NCBI GenBank assembly: GCA_046328525.1
Contig: JAXLWK010000005.1
Span: 434,001-498,000 of the forward strand
Reading direction: 5' to 3'
Length of the DNA stretch: 64,000 nt
Origin: JBDHWG01 sp046328525
GTDB lineage: Bacteria; Chloroflexota; Anaerolineae; Epilineales; JAHCIE01
Under the pieces are notes generated by a model, which made no database searches, had not been told where the DNA came from, and saw only the letters and a list, made by a program, of their open reading frames with translations. Positions 17,262 through 25,278 of this stretch are shown in pieces. The position numbers and the translations under genes were made by a program. Numbering within the stretch: the first letter of the stretch is position 1; every line of letters starts with the position of its first letter.

Positions 17262-17799
17262 TATACTTTGTGGCAAGACCAGCGGTGGTATTGCCTTCGG
17301 AGGGCTACGAGCGGAATCGGAAAAGGAGGGTTAGTCGGAAACGCCAACCCAGATACGTGAAGATTTCTCCACGATACGTGGTGAAGTCGCCACGCAGATA
17401 CCGAATTGTCAGAGTATAATAGCACTAGACAAGACATGATAAGACAGTTATTGACTTGTCTACATTCCTGGCGCTGGCCACGTTGGGATAGATGCAGCAG
17501 AGTATTGTGTGCGCACGTACTGAATTCGATATGGTTACCAACCAATAGCATCGTTGACCTGCTAGATACGTCGCCTGCTGGAGATCAATCCTACAGCAGC
17601 GAACTTCGGGGCCGCACGACTAACCGTTGCCAACCTAAGACGCCAATACTCTGCAGTAGCCGCGAGCAAACCGCGCAACCGTGGCGAATGTATATTGCCA
17701 AAGGCCTATCAGCGAGCCAATCGTATCATGGCAAGGCGGAGGGTGGTTTCTAGGCTGGAAAGGGTTGGAACATTGCTGCCATCAAGGGAGGATACGGGA
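17262..17799. other. Gene-free AT-richer stretch
   Basis: No convincing coding frame is seen across these 538 bp. Visible features are a 13-bp palindrome CCACGATACGTGG (17370-17382), a lone TATAAT at 17415-17420 without a clear -35 box, and the ribosome binding site for the protease gene. It may hold the protease promoter or be decayed sequence. Confidence 0.45.
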
Positions 17800-18981
17800 A
17801 TGCCCGCAAAGAAAACGTCCAAGAATGAGGAGTTTGAGGCCCCAACCGACACCACCAAGGAGGGCACCATGAGCGACGAGAATTGGCAGAATCCGCCGGA
17901 AACGGCATCCGAAGGTCAAGGAGCAGGCGCCACAGGCGTCTCGAGCCAAGAGGAACTCAAGTCGTCGGGATTCAGCGACAGCGTGCTGGATACCTTCCAT
18001 GCTGCAGCGGAGTGGCTTGCTCAGAAACCCTACGGAGAGGGGCAAGCAATGAGCGCCGAGGCTCTGGAGGGCGAGGGCAACATCGTGGGTGTCGGGCTGG
18101 GGTATGCTGGGCCAGATGTGGGGTTGGAACCGGGTGCGCCTGCAGTGAATGTCTATGTCCAGTCGCCGATGTCATCGGACGCGGCGCACGCGGTATTCGC
18201 GGACGCGATGGGAATCAAGCAGGCGAGTGGCGAGGCCGCGCCGATTAACGTCGTTGTGACAGGGCCACTTGAGGCTCAGTCGTTTACAGCCAGGTTCAGG
18301 GCATCACCGTGCGGTGTGTCCATCGGTCACTACAAGATCACAGCCGGGACTCAAGGTTCGTTGGCGACGGGGCGACACGCGCCGCGCAATCAGCGCCTCC
18401 TGATCCTGAGCAACAACCATGTCCTGGCAAATCAGAACAACTGCGCTTACGGTGACAACATTCTCCAGCCAGGGCCGTACGATGGTGGCAACAACCCGGC
18501 GGATCGAGTGGCGATTCTCGAGAGCTGGATTCCGCTTCGTTTTGGGTCGGGCCAGGTCAACACGGTGGATTGTGCGTGTGGGTGGGCGTGGCCCAACCTT
18601 GTGCGGCGCGAGTTCATCTACCGAACGAGCAGCGGCCTGGCACTATTCGGCGTCAATCGGACGCCGAGAGCCTGTGCATACGGTATGATCGTGGGCAAGA
18701 CGGGGCGCACCACCGAGTTGACGACGGGGCGAATCATTGACTGCAACTTTAGCGGCTGGGTTAACTATGGCAGTGGTCGGTCTGCCTATTTCCGGGACCA
18801 GATCGTCATCACGGGGCTTAGCGGCTCCTTCAGCGCCCCTGGAGACTCAGGGTCTTTGATCTGGAGTTGGGATGCTGTGCGTAACCCGGTCGGCCTCCTC
18901 TTCGCCGGTAGCACCACACACACCATCGCCAACAAGATCGGCAATGTCCTGGACGCGCTGGACATCAACCTGTATACGTGA
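17800..18981 (+). CDS. Trypsin-like serine protease with N-terminal GVGLG-type domain (NAL1-like)
   Basis: From the ATG at 17800 (AAGGGAGG 8 nt upstream) the protein has 393 aa. A second start at 17869 has an even better AAGGAGG at 5 nt, so the first 23 residues may be absent. Residues about 85-165 form a small domain (IVGVGLGY...VNVYV...INVVVTG). The protease domain carries His207 (LSNNHVLAN), Asp257 (NTVDCACG) and Ser350 (APGDSGSL). No signal peptide is seen. Such SNNHV/GDSGS proteases occur in bacteria and resemble plant NAL1. The lipoprotein gene just downstream appears to encode the same small domain. Confidence 0.8.
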   Translation: MPAKKTSKNEEFEAPTDTTKEGTMSDENWQNPPETASEGQGAGATGVSSQEELKSSGFSDSVLDTFHAAAEWLAQKPYGEGQAMSAEALEGEGNIVGVGLGYAGPDVGLEPGAPAVNVYVQSPMSSDAAHAVFADAMGIKQASGEAAPINVVVTGPLEAQSFTARFRASPCGVSIGHYKITAGTQGSLATGRHAPRNQRLLILSNNHVLANQNNCAYGDNILQPGPYDGGNNPADRVAILESWIPLRFGSGQVNTVDCACGWAWPNLVRREFIYRTSSGLALFGVNRTPRACAYGMIVGKTGRTTELTTGRIIDCNFSGWVNYGSGRSAYFRDQIVITGLSGSFSAPGDSGSLIWSWDAVRNPVGLLFAGSTTHTIANKIGNVLDALDINLYT

Positions 18982-19034
18982 GAGCCGTCAAGATGCAGCC
19001 GCATATGTGGCAAGGATACCAGCAGCTCTGAAAC

Positions 19035-19069
19035 ATGGGGCCACCTCGTCCAGGACAAGGTGGCCCCAT
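19035..19069 (+). terminator. Strong hairpin after the protease gene
   Basis: ATGGGGCCACCT (19035-19046) pairs perfectly with 19058-19069 around an 11-nt loop. No T-tract follows, so it could be a terminator of a less usual type or an mRNA-stabilising hairpin. Confidence 0.5.
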
Positions 19070-19136
19070 CGCTTGAGACCGGGGTGGAGCTTCAGGCTTG
19101 ATTTGACCGGTTGAAATTGATGTAGAGAATATAGTC

Positions 19137-19511
19137 ATGAAACCAGTGTCTACAATACTGCTTGCATTCGGCATGGCTCTGGTTCTCGTTGCAGTTGCTT
19201 GCACTGGCGGCAGCCGAACTGGCGAGCAAGGTGTCGCAACTCCATCAGCGAGACAAACGCCTGCTCCAGTTTCACCTTCGGCAAAGGAGAGTCTCGTGCC
19301 ACAGACCGATGTAGAGCGTGTGCGAGAAAAATACGAGAGCCAACTGCTGTCTATCGAAGGCGTTGTAGGTGTGGGAATTCAGAGGGACGAGATCGGCAAC
19401 GACGTGATTGCTGTCTACGTGCGCGATGCTGCTGCAAAGGCGCGAGTTCCCAAGAATCTCGACGGTGTCCCGGTGAAAGTGGACGTCAGCGGGGAATTCT
19501 ACGCGAAGTAA
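19137..19511 (+). CDS. Small lipoprotein sharing the N-terminal domain of the adjacent protease
   Basis: The 124-aa protein has a lipoprotein signal peptide with lipobox VAVAC (Cys22), then a Pro/Ser/Thr-rich linker. A C-terminal domain of about 60 residues (VVGVGIQRDEIGND, VIAVYV, LDGVPVKVDVSGEF) resembles the VGVGLGY...VNVYV...INVVVTG region of the protease encoded upstream. In that family this module may act as a propeptide or substrate-recognition element; here a membrane-anchored partner or regulator of the protease is an inference from adjacency and similarity only. Confidence 0.6.
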   Translation: MKPVSTILLAFGMALVLVAVACTGGSRTGEQGVATPSARQTPAPVSPSAKESLVPQTDVERVREKYESQLLSIEGVVGVGIQRDEIGNDVIAVYVRDAAAKARVPKNLDGVPVKVDVSGEFYAK

Positions 19512-19640
19512 GCCAGGTTGAGTCGCGGCAGCGCACCGATCAACGCCGGAAACGCGAATAGACGGACAGTCATGTGTGAGCAGAATATCCCCACGAGGCG
19601 GGACTTATCCGTTTATCCGTGAGAATACATTGACAGCGGC

Positions 19641-19690
19641 ACGTGCCTCTCGCGTCTTTCGCGCTCCTTTTGGCATACTGCGCGGACCAG
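19641..19690. repeat. Partial copy of the CGAAA-iterated dispersed repeat
   Basis: The sequence CGCGTCTTTCGCGCTCCTTT and the trailing GCGCGGACC match the right arm of the inverted-repeat elements at 20779, 26077, 30776 and 38322. No left arm is recognisable. Confidence 0.5.
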
Positions 19691-19721
19691 AATCCGACTT
19701 ACGCCAACACGCGTCGAAGGA

Positions 19722-20213
19722 TTAGCCGAACATCCAGCGGGTCATGTTGTGGAGCTGCTCGCCGTCCCAGGCCAGCACCTTCCTCGGCTCGACGCACCAG
19801 TACGGCGACCCCTCTTCGACCCCGTATTTCGCCTGAAAGGTCGTGTCCAGACGCCGCCAGCCGTCGGCGTCAATGTCATCGTCCCCGATGATACGCGCGA
19901 CGCCTTCGAGCATGATGACCTTTTCGCCGTCGGCCAGGTGGACGACAGCCTGCGGGTTGCGCGTGAGATAGCGCGCCCACATTGTCTGCATGCTGCCCTC
20001 GAAGTGGAGCCTGTTCTCCACCCAGATGCCCCAGACGGGCACAACATGCGGGCCGCCCATCGGCGACACCGTGCCCAGCCAGTAGTGCCGCGCCGCCGCC
20101 ATCTGCTCGGCGACGAAGTGCCAGGTCACTAGGTGCGCCTCATCCTCCGGCATGCCATAGCCGGGGATCTTCCGCACGGGCGTTGCTTTCGGGATGACGA
20201 TTGGGGTGAGCAT
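19722..20213 (-). CDS. Pyridoxamine 5'-phosphate oxidase-family (FMN split-barrel) protein
   Basis: The 163-aa protein shows the split-barrel pattern of PNPOx-like flavin or F420 proteins (ARHYWLGTVSPMGGPHVVPV, RNPQAVVHLADGEKVIMLEGVA, YGVEEGSPYWCVEPRKVLAW). The length is that of small single-domain members, many of which are reductases or haem-degrading enzymes rather than true PdxH. The ATG lies 1 nt after the stop of the MOSC gene (TAG C ATG), so the two are translationally coupled. The substrate cannot be told from sequence. Confidence 0.8.
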   Translation of the reverse strand: MLTPIVIPKATPVRKIPGYGMPEDEAHLVTWHFVAEQMAAARHYWLGTVSPMGGPHVVPVWGIWVENRLHFEGSMQTMWARYLTRNPQAVVHLADGEKVIMLEGVARIIGDDDIDADGWRRLDTTFQAKYGVEEGSPYWCVEPRKVLAWDGEQLHNMTRWMFG

Positions 20214-20214
20214 G

Positions 20215-20757
20215 CTAGACCCTCTCAAGCGGGCGGTGCGGCTCCGGCGGCAGCTCGACGCGGATCGCATCCCCCGCACGCACCTCGCCGCCCACGATCA
20301 CGATGCTCATAATGCCCGCCTTGCGCACCAGGTTCCGCTCTGCGTCGCGGTCGAGTACAGCGGCCATCAGCCCCGGCTGGAAGGTGTCGAGCTGGGCGCA
20401 CGGGTTGCGCAGCCCCGTCACCTCGACCACCGCCTCCGCGCCGATGTGCAGGCGGGCGCCGGTCGGCAGCCCCAGCAGGTCAATCCCCCGCGTCGTGACG
20501 TTCTCGCCCATCTCGCCTGCCCCGACGGTAAAGCCCTTGTCGCGCAGCTCGTCGAACAGCTCGGCGTGGATGAGATGCACCTGGCGCAGGTTCGGCTGCG
20601 ACGGGTCCTGGCGGACGCGGGAGCGGTGCTTCACCGTCGCGCCCATGTGCGCGTCCCCCTCGACACCGAGCCCGGCCAGCAGACAGATGCCAGCCTGCGT
20701 CGGCTTGCTAAACGTGTGCCTCGCGCTCCGACTCACCGCCGCCACCACGCCGTTCAT
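20215..20757 (-). CDS. MOSC domain protein
   Basis: The 180-aa protein matches the MOSC (molybdenum cofactor sulfurase C-terminal) fold: LAGLGVEGDAHMGATVKHRSR, RQVHLIHAELFDEL, GEMGENVTTRGIDLLGLPTGARLHIG and a conserved Cys in TGLRNPCAQLD. Stand-alone MOSC proteins such as YiiM handle Moco-dependent or sulfur-transfer chemistry. AAAGGGAG precedes the ATG by about 9 nt. It leads a two-gene transcript with the PNPOx-like gene. A dispersed repeat (20779-20911) sits immediately upstream. Confidence 0.88.
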   Translation of the reverse strand: MNGVVAAVSRSARHTFSKPTQAGICLLAGLGVEGDAHMGATVKHRSRVRQDPSQPNLRQVHLIHAELFDELRDKGFTVGAGEMGENVTTRGIDLLGLPTGARLHIGAEAVVEVTGLRNPCAQLDTFQPGLMAAVLDRDAERNLVRKAGIMSIVIVGGEVRAGDAIRVELPPEPHRPLERV

Positions 20758-20778
20758 CTCAGATCTCCCTTTCTCGTT

Positions 20779-20911
20779 AGGACTTACCCAGTTGGTAGAG
20801 TGTTGGACCCCGAACGGCACGAAACGAGCGCGAAAGGCACGAAAAAGAGCCGTGGGGCGTGTCCCTTTCGCGTCCTTCGTGGTCCGAGCGACCATCTACT
20901 GCGCAAGTCCT
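20779..20911. repeat. 133-bp MITE-like element with CGAAA iterations
   Basis: Termini AGGACTTACCCAG (20779-20791) and, in reverse complement, AGGACTTGCGCAG (20899-20911) agree at 11 of 13 positions and are flanked by TA on each side. Inside lie GGACC/GGTCC arms and iterated CGAAA units as in three other elements of this window. It has no coding capacity. It may be a TA-targeting non-autonomous transposable element. Confidence 0.65.
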
Positions 20912-21047
20912 ATCTCTTGTCATTGCGAACGCCAGCCTGAGCCGCTACGCCCTTTCGTCCCCTCATCGTGGGGTTGCTTCGTCAGGCTACCGCCCTCCTG
21001 CTCAGAACACAGACTGCGCCGTCGCTGCGAGGACGACCAGGCGTGTT

Positions 21048-21092
21048 CTTGTGTCGGCGCATGCCGCTACATGGCATTGGGGTCTCGCAACG
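21048..21092. repeat. 45-bp dispersed repeat with covarying hairpin (copy 1)
   Basis: It matches 52404-52448 at 40 of 45 positions. It contains an ATGCC/GGCAT hairpin that reads ACGCC/GGCGT in the other copy, so one pair changes on both sides. It supplies the last codons and stop of the WecG-family gene. Confidence 0.6.
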
Positions 21093-21834
21093 ATAGGAGC
21101 CGCTGCCGCGCCGCGTCCCACAGGGCGAGGGCGGCGAAGTGGGGCAGGACGAGCTGCCGCCGCCACCGCCACGGCTCCGTCGCCAGGCGATACGCCCAGC
21201 CTAGCCCCAGGTTGTACACCCAGCGCGGCGGAACCGGGCTGCGGCCGGCGATGAAGTTCAGCGTCCCGCCGACGCCGATGGACAGCGGGAGTCCCAGGTC
21301 CGCGTTGCGCGCCATCCACGCCTCCTGGCGCGGCGCGCCATACGCGACGAGCAGCACGTCCACCACGCCGGCCGCCTTGATCGCCGCCCGGGTCGCCGGG
21401 TCGCCCAGGGGCGAGGCGTCGCCGGCGAATGTCCCGGCGATGCACAGGCCCCCATAGCGCGCCGCCAGGATGTGCCCCGCTTCCTCGGCCACGCCCTCCG
21501 CCCCGCCGAGCAGGAACCAGCGGTCGCCCCGCGCTGCCGACCGCTCGGCCAGCCAGGGCGCGAGGTCGGAGCCGGGCACGAGGGCGCGCAAGGGCGTACC
21601 GCGCAGCCGCGACGCCCACAGCAGACCGACGCCGTCGGGGACGGCCAGGTCGGCATCGGCCAGGAGGCGGGCGAAGGCGCGGTCGCGCCGCGCCAGCATG
21701 ACCATCTCAGGGTTGGGCGTGACGACGCGCCGCGGAGCGCCCTCGTCTATCCAGGCGGTGAGGAGGTCCAGGGTCTCGGCGGGCGTCACGTCGTCCACGC
21801 CGACGCCCAGGATGTCAATGCGGCGCACGGGCAT
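21067..21834 (-). CDS. WecG/TagA/CpsF-family glycosyltransferase
   Basis: The 255-aa protein has the family signatures VVTPNPEMVMLARRD, ADLAVPDGVGLLWASRL, FLLGGAEGVAEEAG, VVDVLLVAYGAPRQEAWM, GVGGTLNFIAG and the terminal RWVYNLGLGWAYRLATEP. These GT26 enzymes transfer ManNAcA or ManNAc to undecaprenyl-linked GlcNAc during teichoic-acid, enterobacterial-antigen or exopolysaccharide assembly at the inner membrane face. A WecA/MraY-like transferase that could supply the lipid acceptor is encoded at 29632. Its 3' end lies in a dispersed repeat that also occurs at 52404. Confidence 0.93.
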   Translation of the reverse strand: MPVRRIDILGVGVDDVTPAETLDLLTAWIDEGAPRRVVTPNPEMVMLARRDRAFARLLADADLAVPDGVGLLWASRLRGTPLRALVPGSDLAPWLAERSAARGDRWFLLGGAEGVAEEAGHILAARYGGLCIAGTFAGDASPLGDPATRAAIKAAGVVDVLLVAYGAPRQEAWMARNADLGLPLSIGVGGTLNFIAGRSPVPPRWVYNLGLGWAYRLATEPWRWRRQLVLPHFAALALWDAARQRLLSLRDPNAM

Positions 21835-21843
21835 GGGCGGACA

Positions 21844-22812
21844 TCAGCGCGTCATGGGCGACGCGAGCTGCAAGACGCGGCGGGCGGCCTGCTCGTCGGT
21901 GATGAGGACGTTGACCCACTCGCCGCGCAGCGCCCCCAGGATCGCCTCGCCCTTCAGGGCGTCGCCGCCGAGGCCGATGACCGTCGGGATGTGCTTCAGG
22001 CTGTCCGGGCTGATGCCGACGATGCGGCGGTTGATGGAGATGTCCAGCGCCGCGCCGTCGCGGTCGTAGTGCTGGCCGACGATCAGCCCGACGGCGCCGG
22101 CGGCGCGGATGGCCTCCAGCTCGTCGAGGGCGACGTAGCCGTGGCGGGCGGGGTTGTAGCGCTCTGGCGCCGTCGTCCCGATGCCCACCAGGGCGATGTT
22201 GGCGCAGGCGGCCACGTCGAGCGTCTCGCGGATCGAGCGGTCATGCAGCAGGGCGTCGCGCGCGGCCTCGCTCTCCGTCAGCAGGGGCGCGTGGAGGTAG
22301 CGGCACGGCGCGCCGATCTGATTGGCAAGGAGGGGCGCGAGCAGCGGTCCCATCGCCGATGAGCGCTCGGTGCCGACGGCGCCGACCAGCTGCACGACTT
22401 CCGACTCCGGGTAGCTGGCGGGGCGCAGGGCGCGCACGAGCTGGTACAGGGCGCTGCCCCAGGAGATGCCGACCGTGTGGCCCGCCTTGAGGGCGTTGGT
22501 GAAGTATTGCGCCCCCAGCACGCCCAGCCCGATGACCATCTCGTCGTACGATTTGTTGCCACGCACCAGGACGCGCGCCGCCTTGAGCGGGAACATGTCC
22601 AGGAGCGCCCGCTCCAGGTCCGTCGAGGTGCGCCACGGATAGTGGACGATGATCTCGACGATGCCGCGCTCGCGGGCCTCGGTGAGCAGACGCGACACGG
22701 CGGAGCGGGTGATGCCAAGTTCGTCGGCAATGTCTTGCTGGCTCTTGTTCTGATCGTAATACTTCGATGCCACCTCGGCAAGGTAGGCTACCCGCGCCTC
22801 GCGCCTGTCCAT
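21844..22812 (-). CDS. SorC/DeoR-type sugar-binding transcriptional regulator
   Basis: The 322-aa protein has an N-terminal helix-turn-helix (about 10-55: YYDQNKSQQDIADELGITRSAVSRLL) and a SorC effector-binding domain (about 60-318: ISWGSALYQLVRAL, VVQLVGAVG, NIALVGIGT, GVVGLIVGQ, VIGLGGDALKGEAI). Family members are repressors or activators released by a phosphorylated sugar. A near-palindrome at 22972-22988 lies within the spacer of the divergent promoter of the ABM-type gene and is the likely operator. Local sugar genes (an acetyl esterase at 23511) fit this role. Confidence 0.92.
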   Translation of the reverse strand: MDRREARVAYLAEVASKYYDQNKSQQDIADELGITRSAVSRLLTEARERGIVEIIVHYPWRTSTDLERALLDMFPLKAARVLVRGNKSYDEMVIGLGVLGAQYFTNALKAGHTVGISWGSALYQLVRALRPASYPESEVVQLVGAVGTERSSAMGPLLAPLLANQIGAPCRYLHAPLLTESEAARDALLHDRSIRETLDVAACANIALVGIGTTAPERYNPARHGYVALDELEAIRAAGAVGLIVGQHYDRDGAALDISINRRIVGISPDSLKHIPTVIGLGGDALKGEAILGALRGEWVNVLITDEQAARRVLQLASPMTR

Positions 22813-22966
22813 CGCGCCTCCTCACCCCGGGACTGGGGTCGCAGCCGGGGGAGATGGAGTGTAGTCCCATTTCCACGCCGCGTCAACCGAGTCGTGGATG
22901 AACCGCAACCCTCAGTGGCGCTTCGCCCATGTACGTGATATGGACCTTTCTATGTCAAGCACCGGC

Positions 22967-22996
22967 TTGACATGATGCAGTGCGTCATGATATACT
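22967..22996 (+). promoter_or_regulatory. Promoter with operator-like palindrome in the spacer
   Basis: TTGACA (22967-22972) and TATACT (22991-22996) are 18 bp apart. The near-palindrome ATGATGCAGTGCGTCAT (22972-22988) fills the spacer, where a bound regulator would block polymerase. The SorC-type gene is divergent and 154 bp away. Confidence 0.65.
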
Positions 22997-23080
22997 ATAT
23001 TCAGAAGTGAGTTTGTTTCACAAAGTTGTCAATAATGCTGCTTCTGATGCAGCCATTCATTCGAAAGGACACGTAGTACC

Positions 23081-23413
23081 ATGTTCGGCCCCATCGAGCC
23101 TACCATCGCCGTCCTGGCCCAATTTGTGACCCGCCCAGACACGCTCGACGCGTTCATGAGCGAGCTGCAAGAGATGCTGTCGTTGACCGTCTACGAGCCG
23201 GGGTGCTCTCGCTGTAGCATCTACCAGGACCTTGACAACCCCAACATTGTCACCATCGTCGAGCGCTTCGACAGCCAGCACTCCTGGGAGGTGCACCACG
23301 ACATGCAGCATACGCGCCGCCTCCTGGAGCGCGCACCGGACTTAGTGGAGAGTTACACCATCACCTATCACAAGGAAGTGCCGGTCAAGGAGTTGGACAT
23401 CATCTTCCCCTGA
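23081..23413 (+). CDS. Antibiotic biosynthesis monooxygenase (ABM) family protein
   Basis: The 110-aa protein has the short ABM ferredoxin-like fold: TIAVLAQFVTRPDTLDAFMSE, a central EPGCSRCSIYQDLDNP, VTIVERFDSQHSWEVH and a C-terminal helix. Members are small dimeric enzymes or ligand-binding proteins, including quinol monooxygenases and autoinducer-2 handling LsrG. Preceded by a well-formed promoter with an operator candidate and faced by a SorC regulator, it may take part in sugar or signal metabolism as LsrG does with the SorC-type LsrR; this is inference. Confidence 0.75.
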   Translation: MFGPIEPTIAVLAQFVTRPDTLDAFMSELQEMLSLTVYEPGCSRCSIYQDLDNPNIVTIVERFDSQHSWEVHHDMQHTRRLLERAPDLVESYTITYHKEVPVKELDIIFP

Positions 23414-23510
23414 GTCGCCGTCGCTGTTTGGCTGTTTCCGGGATTGTTAGTCGAGGGCGGCGCCCACTGCCGTATCAGTGGCCGCCGCCCTTCGCTATGG
23501 CTTGACGGCG

Positions 23511-24482
23511 CTATGCGAGCGCAAGCGTCGCGGCGAAGCGCACGTTCTCGCGCTCCTGGTACGTCTGCCCGCCCTCGTGGTGGTTGTAGCGCCACACGAC
23601 GATGCTCTTCGGCCCGGCGTAGTGATTGTAGGCGGCGTAGACGGTGCGCGGCGGACAGATCTCGTCCATGAGACCGACGGAGAACTGGGCGGGGCAGCGG
23701 GCGCGGGCGGCGAAGTTGACGCCGTCGAAGTAGCTCAGCGTCTCGAACACCGTGTCCACCTTGCTGCGCTGCACCTGGCAGTATTTAGCGATCTCCTGGT
23801 ACGGGAAGCCATCGGTGATCTCGGTCGCCACGCGGTAGTGGCACAGGAACGGCACATCGGTCATCGCCCCGGCGACACTCGGCTCCAGCGCCGCCACGGC
23901 CAGGGTGATGCCGCCGCCCTGGCTGCCGCCGGTCACGAGTACCTGCTGCGGGTCCACCCGCGGGTGCGTCCGCGCCGCCTCCACAGCGCGCACGGCGTCG
24001 GTGAACACGCGGCGGTAGTAGTACGTCGCCGGGCTGAGGATGCCGCGCGTCATGAAGCCGGGGTACTGCGGGTTGCCCCCGTCGGACTCCGGGTCGGGCG
24101 TATCGCCCGGCGTCCAGGCGCTTCCCTGGCCGCGCGTGTCCATGACCAGCGTCGCGTAGCCCGCCGCGCTCCACAGCAGGTGATCGTAGGGCAGGGAGCG
24201 GCCGCCGCCATAGCCGATGTATTTGACGACGCACGGCAGCGGCTCCGGGCGGCCGCGCGGCGCGATGAACCAGCCCTTGATGGGCTGGCCGCCGTAGCCG
24301 CGAAAGGTGACGTCGGCCACGTCGAGGTGGCGCAGGCCGAAGTCGGCCGGCTCGAAGGTGGCGGCGAGGGGGAAGGCGCGCGCCTCGGCGAGGGTGGCCG
24401 CCCAGAAGGCATCGAAGTCGGACGGCTCCTCGCGCTTGGGCGTGTAGACTTGCAGCTGGTCGAGGGGAAGGTCAAAGAACAT
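23511..24482 (-). CDS. Acetyl xylan esterase / cephalosporin-C deacetylase family (CE7)
   Basis: The 323-aa protein matches CE7 esterases in length and motifs: RGQGSAWTPGDTPDP, nucleophile in VTGGSQGGG (GxSxGG), acid in VGLMDEICPP, and catalytic His in YNHHEGG. CE7 enzymes remove acetyl groups from xylo-oligosaccharides and other small acetylated compounds in the cytoplasm. No signal peptide is present. No upstream ribosome binding site stands out. It is followed on the same strand by the end of no other gene and preceded by a methyltransferase gene 24 bp upstream. Confidence 0.92.
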   Translation of the reverse strand: MFFDLPLDQLQVYTPKREEPSDFDAFWAATLAEARAFPLAATFEPADFGLRHLDVADVTFRGYGGQPIKGWFIAPRGRPEPLPCVVKYIGYGGGRSLPYDHLLWSAAGYATLVMDTRGQGSAWTPGDTPDPESDGGNPQYPGFMTRGILSPATYYYRRVFTDAVRAVEAARTHPRVDPQQVLVTGGSQGGGITLAVAALEPSVAGAMTDVPFLCHYRVATEITDGFPYQEIAKYCQVQRSKVDTVFETLSYFDGVNFAARARCPAQFSVGLMDEICPPRTVYAAYNHYAGPKSIVVWRYNHHEGGQTYQERENVRFAATLALA

Positions 24483-24506
24483 GAGTCAACTCCAGTGTGG
24501 GATAGG

Positions 24507-25226
24507 TTACTTGACGCCCCAGAGGAGCAGATAGCGGGAGACGCACGGGATGGGGCCGGCGCGCAGGTCGCGCTCCATCCGCGCCAGCCCGCGCTGAAAT
24601 GCGTCCTCCGGGATCAGGTGCAACGACGAGAAGGCCCTGTCGCGGTACGGCGTCGCATCGGTCAACCCATAGGCGAACTCCACGCGCTCTTCGCGCAGCC
24701 CTCTGAACCCGGCCTCCCGCATTAGGTCGGTGAGGGCGCTGATGGGCGGGTAGCGCCGCAGCTCGACCTCGACAGACTCCGGAAAGTAGACCGCGAGCGG
24801 CTCGCGCCGCCGAATGATGTCCTCCGAGTCGGTCACGGTACACACCAGGCCGCCGGACCGCAGAACGCGGCGCGCTTCGGCATAGGCGGCGGCGCGGTCG
24901 GCGACGTGGTGGATGACATCCACGGAGAAGACCACGTCGAACGTGTGGGGCGGGACGTCGAGCCGCTCCGCTCGCCCGACCTGGGCGCGGACCCTGGGCG
25001 CGCTTGCCCGCAGCCGCGCCAGCATCTCCGCCGATGGATCAATGCCCTCACAGGTGCAGCCGGTGGCCTCGGTCAGGGCGACCGTGTAGTTGCCCGTCCC
25101 GCAGCCGACTTCGAGGACGCGCGACGCGGCCGTCAGCCCGGCGTCGGCGATGAGGGCGCGCAGGACACCGGGGTGGACGCGGCGGTGGCGGGTGTACTCG
25201 GCCGCCAGGTCGTTATAATTCAGCAT
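24507..25226 (-). CDS. Class I SAM-dependent methyltransferase
   Basis: The 239-aa protein has motif I VLEVGCGTGNYT, an acidic GIDPSAEM motif II and DVVFSVDVIHHV motif IV (about residues 37-110), typical of UbiE/Methyltransf_11-type enzymes. The acceptor is not evident. It faces a second unrelated methyltransferase gene across a 52-bp divergent gap, so the two may share a control region. Confidence 0.85.
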   Translation of the reverse strand: MLNYNDLAAEYTRHRRVHPGVLRALIADAGLTAASRVLEVGCGTGNYTVALTEATGCTCEGIDPSAEMLARLRASAPRVRAQVGRAERLDVPPHTFDVVFSVDVIHHVADRAAAYAEARRVLRSGGLVCTVTDSEDIIRRREPLAVYFPESVEVELRRYPPISALTDLMREAGFRGLREERVEFAYGLTDATPYRDRAFSSLHLIPEDAFQRGLARMERDLRAGPIPCVSRYLLLWGVK

Positions 25227-25278
25227 GGCGTGATTAAAGCCCCAACCCCGGTGGCTGTCAAATGAGGCGCACCCAGAA

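Noticed and set aside
17406..17753. A 115-codon frame in the AT-rich gap upstream of the protease.
   Set aside because: Composition is random-like with many rare amino acids, no ribosome binding site and no recognisable domain.
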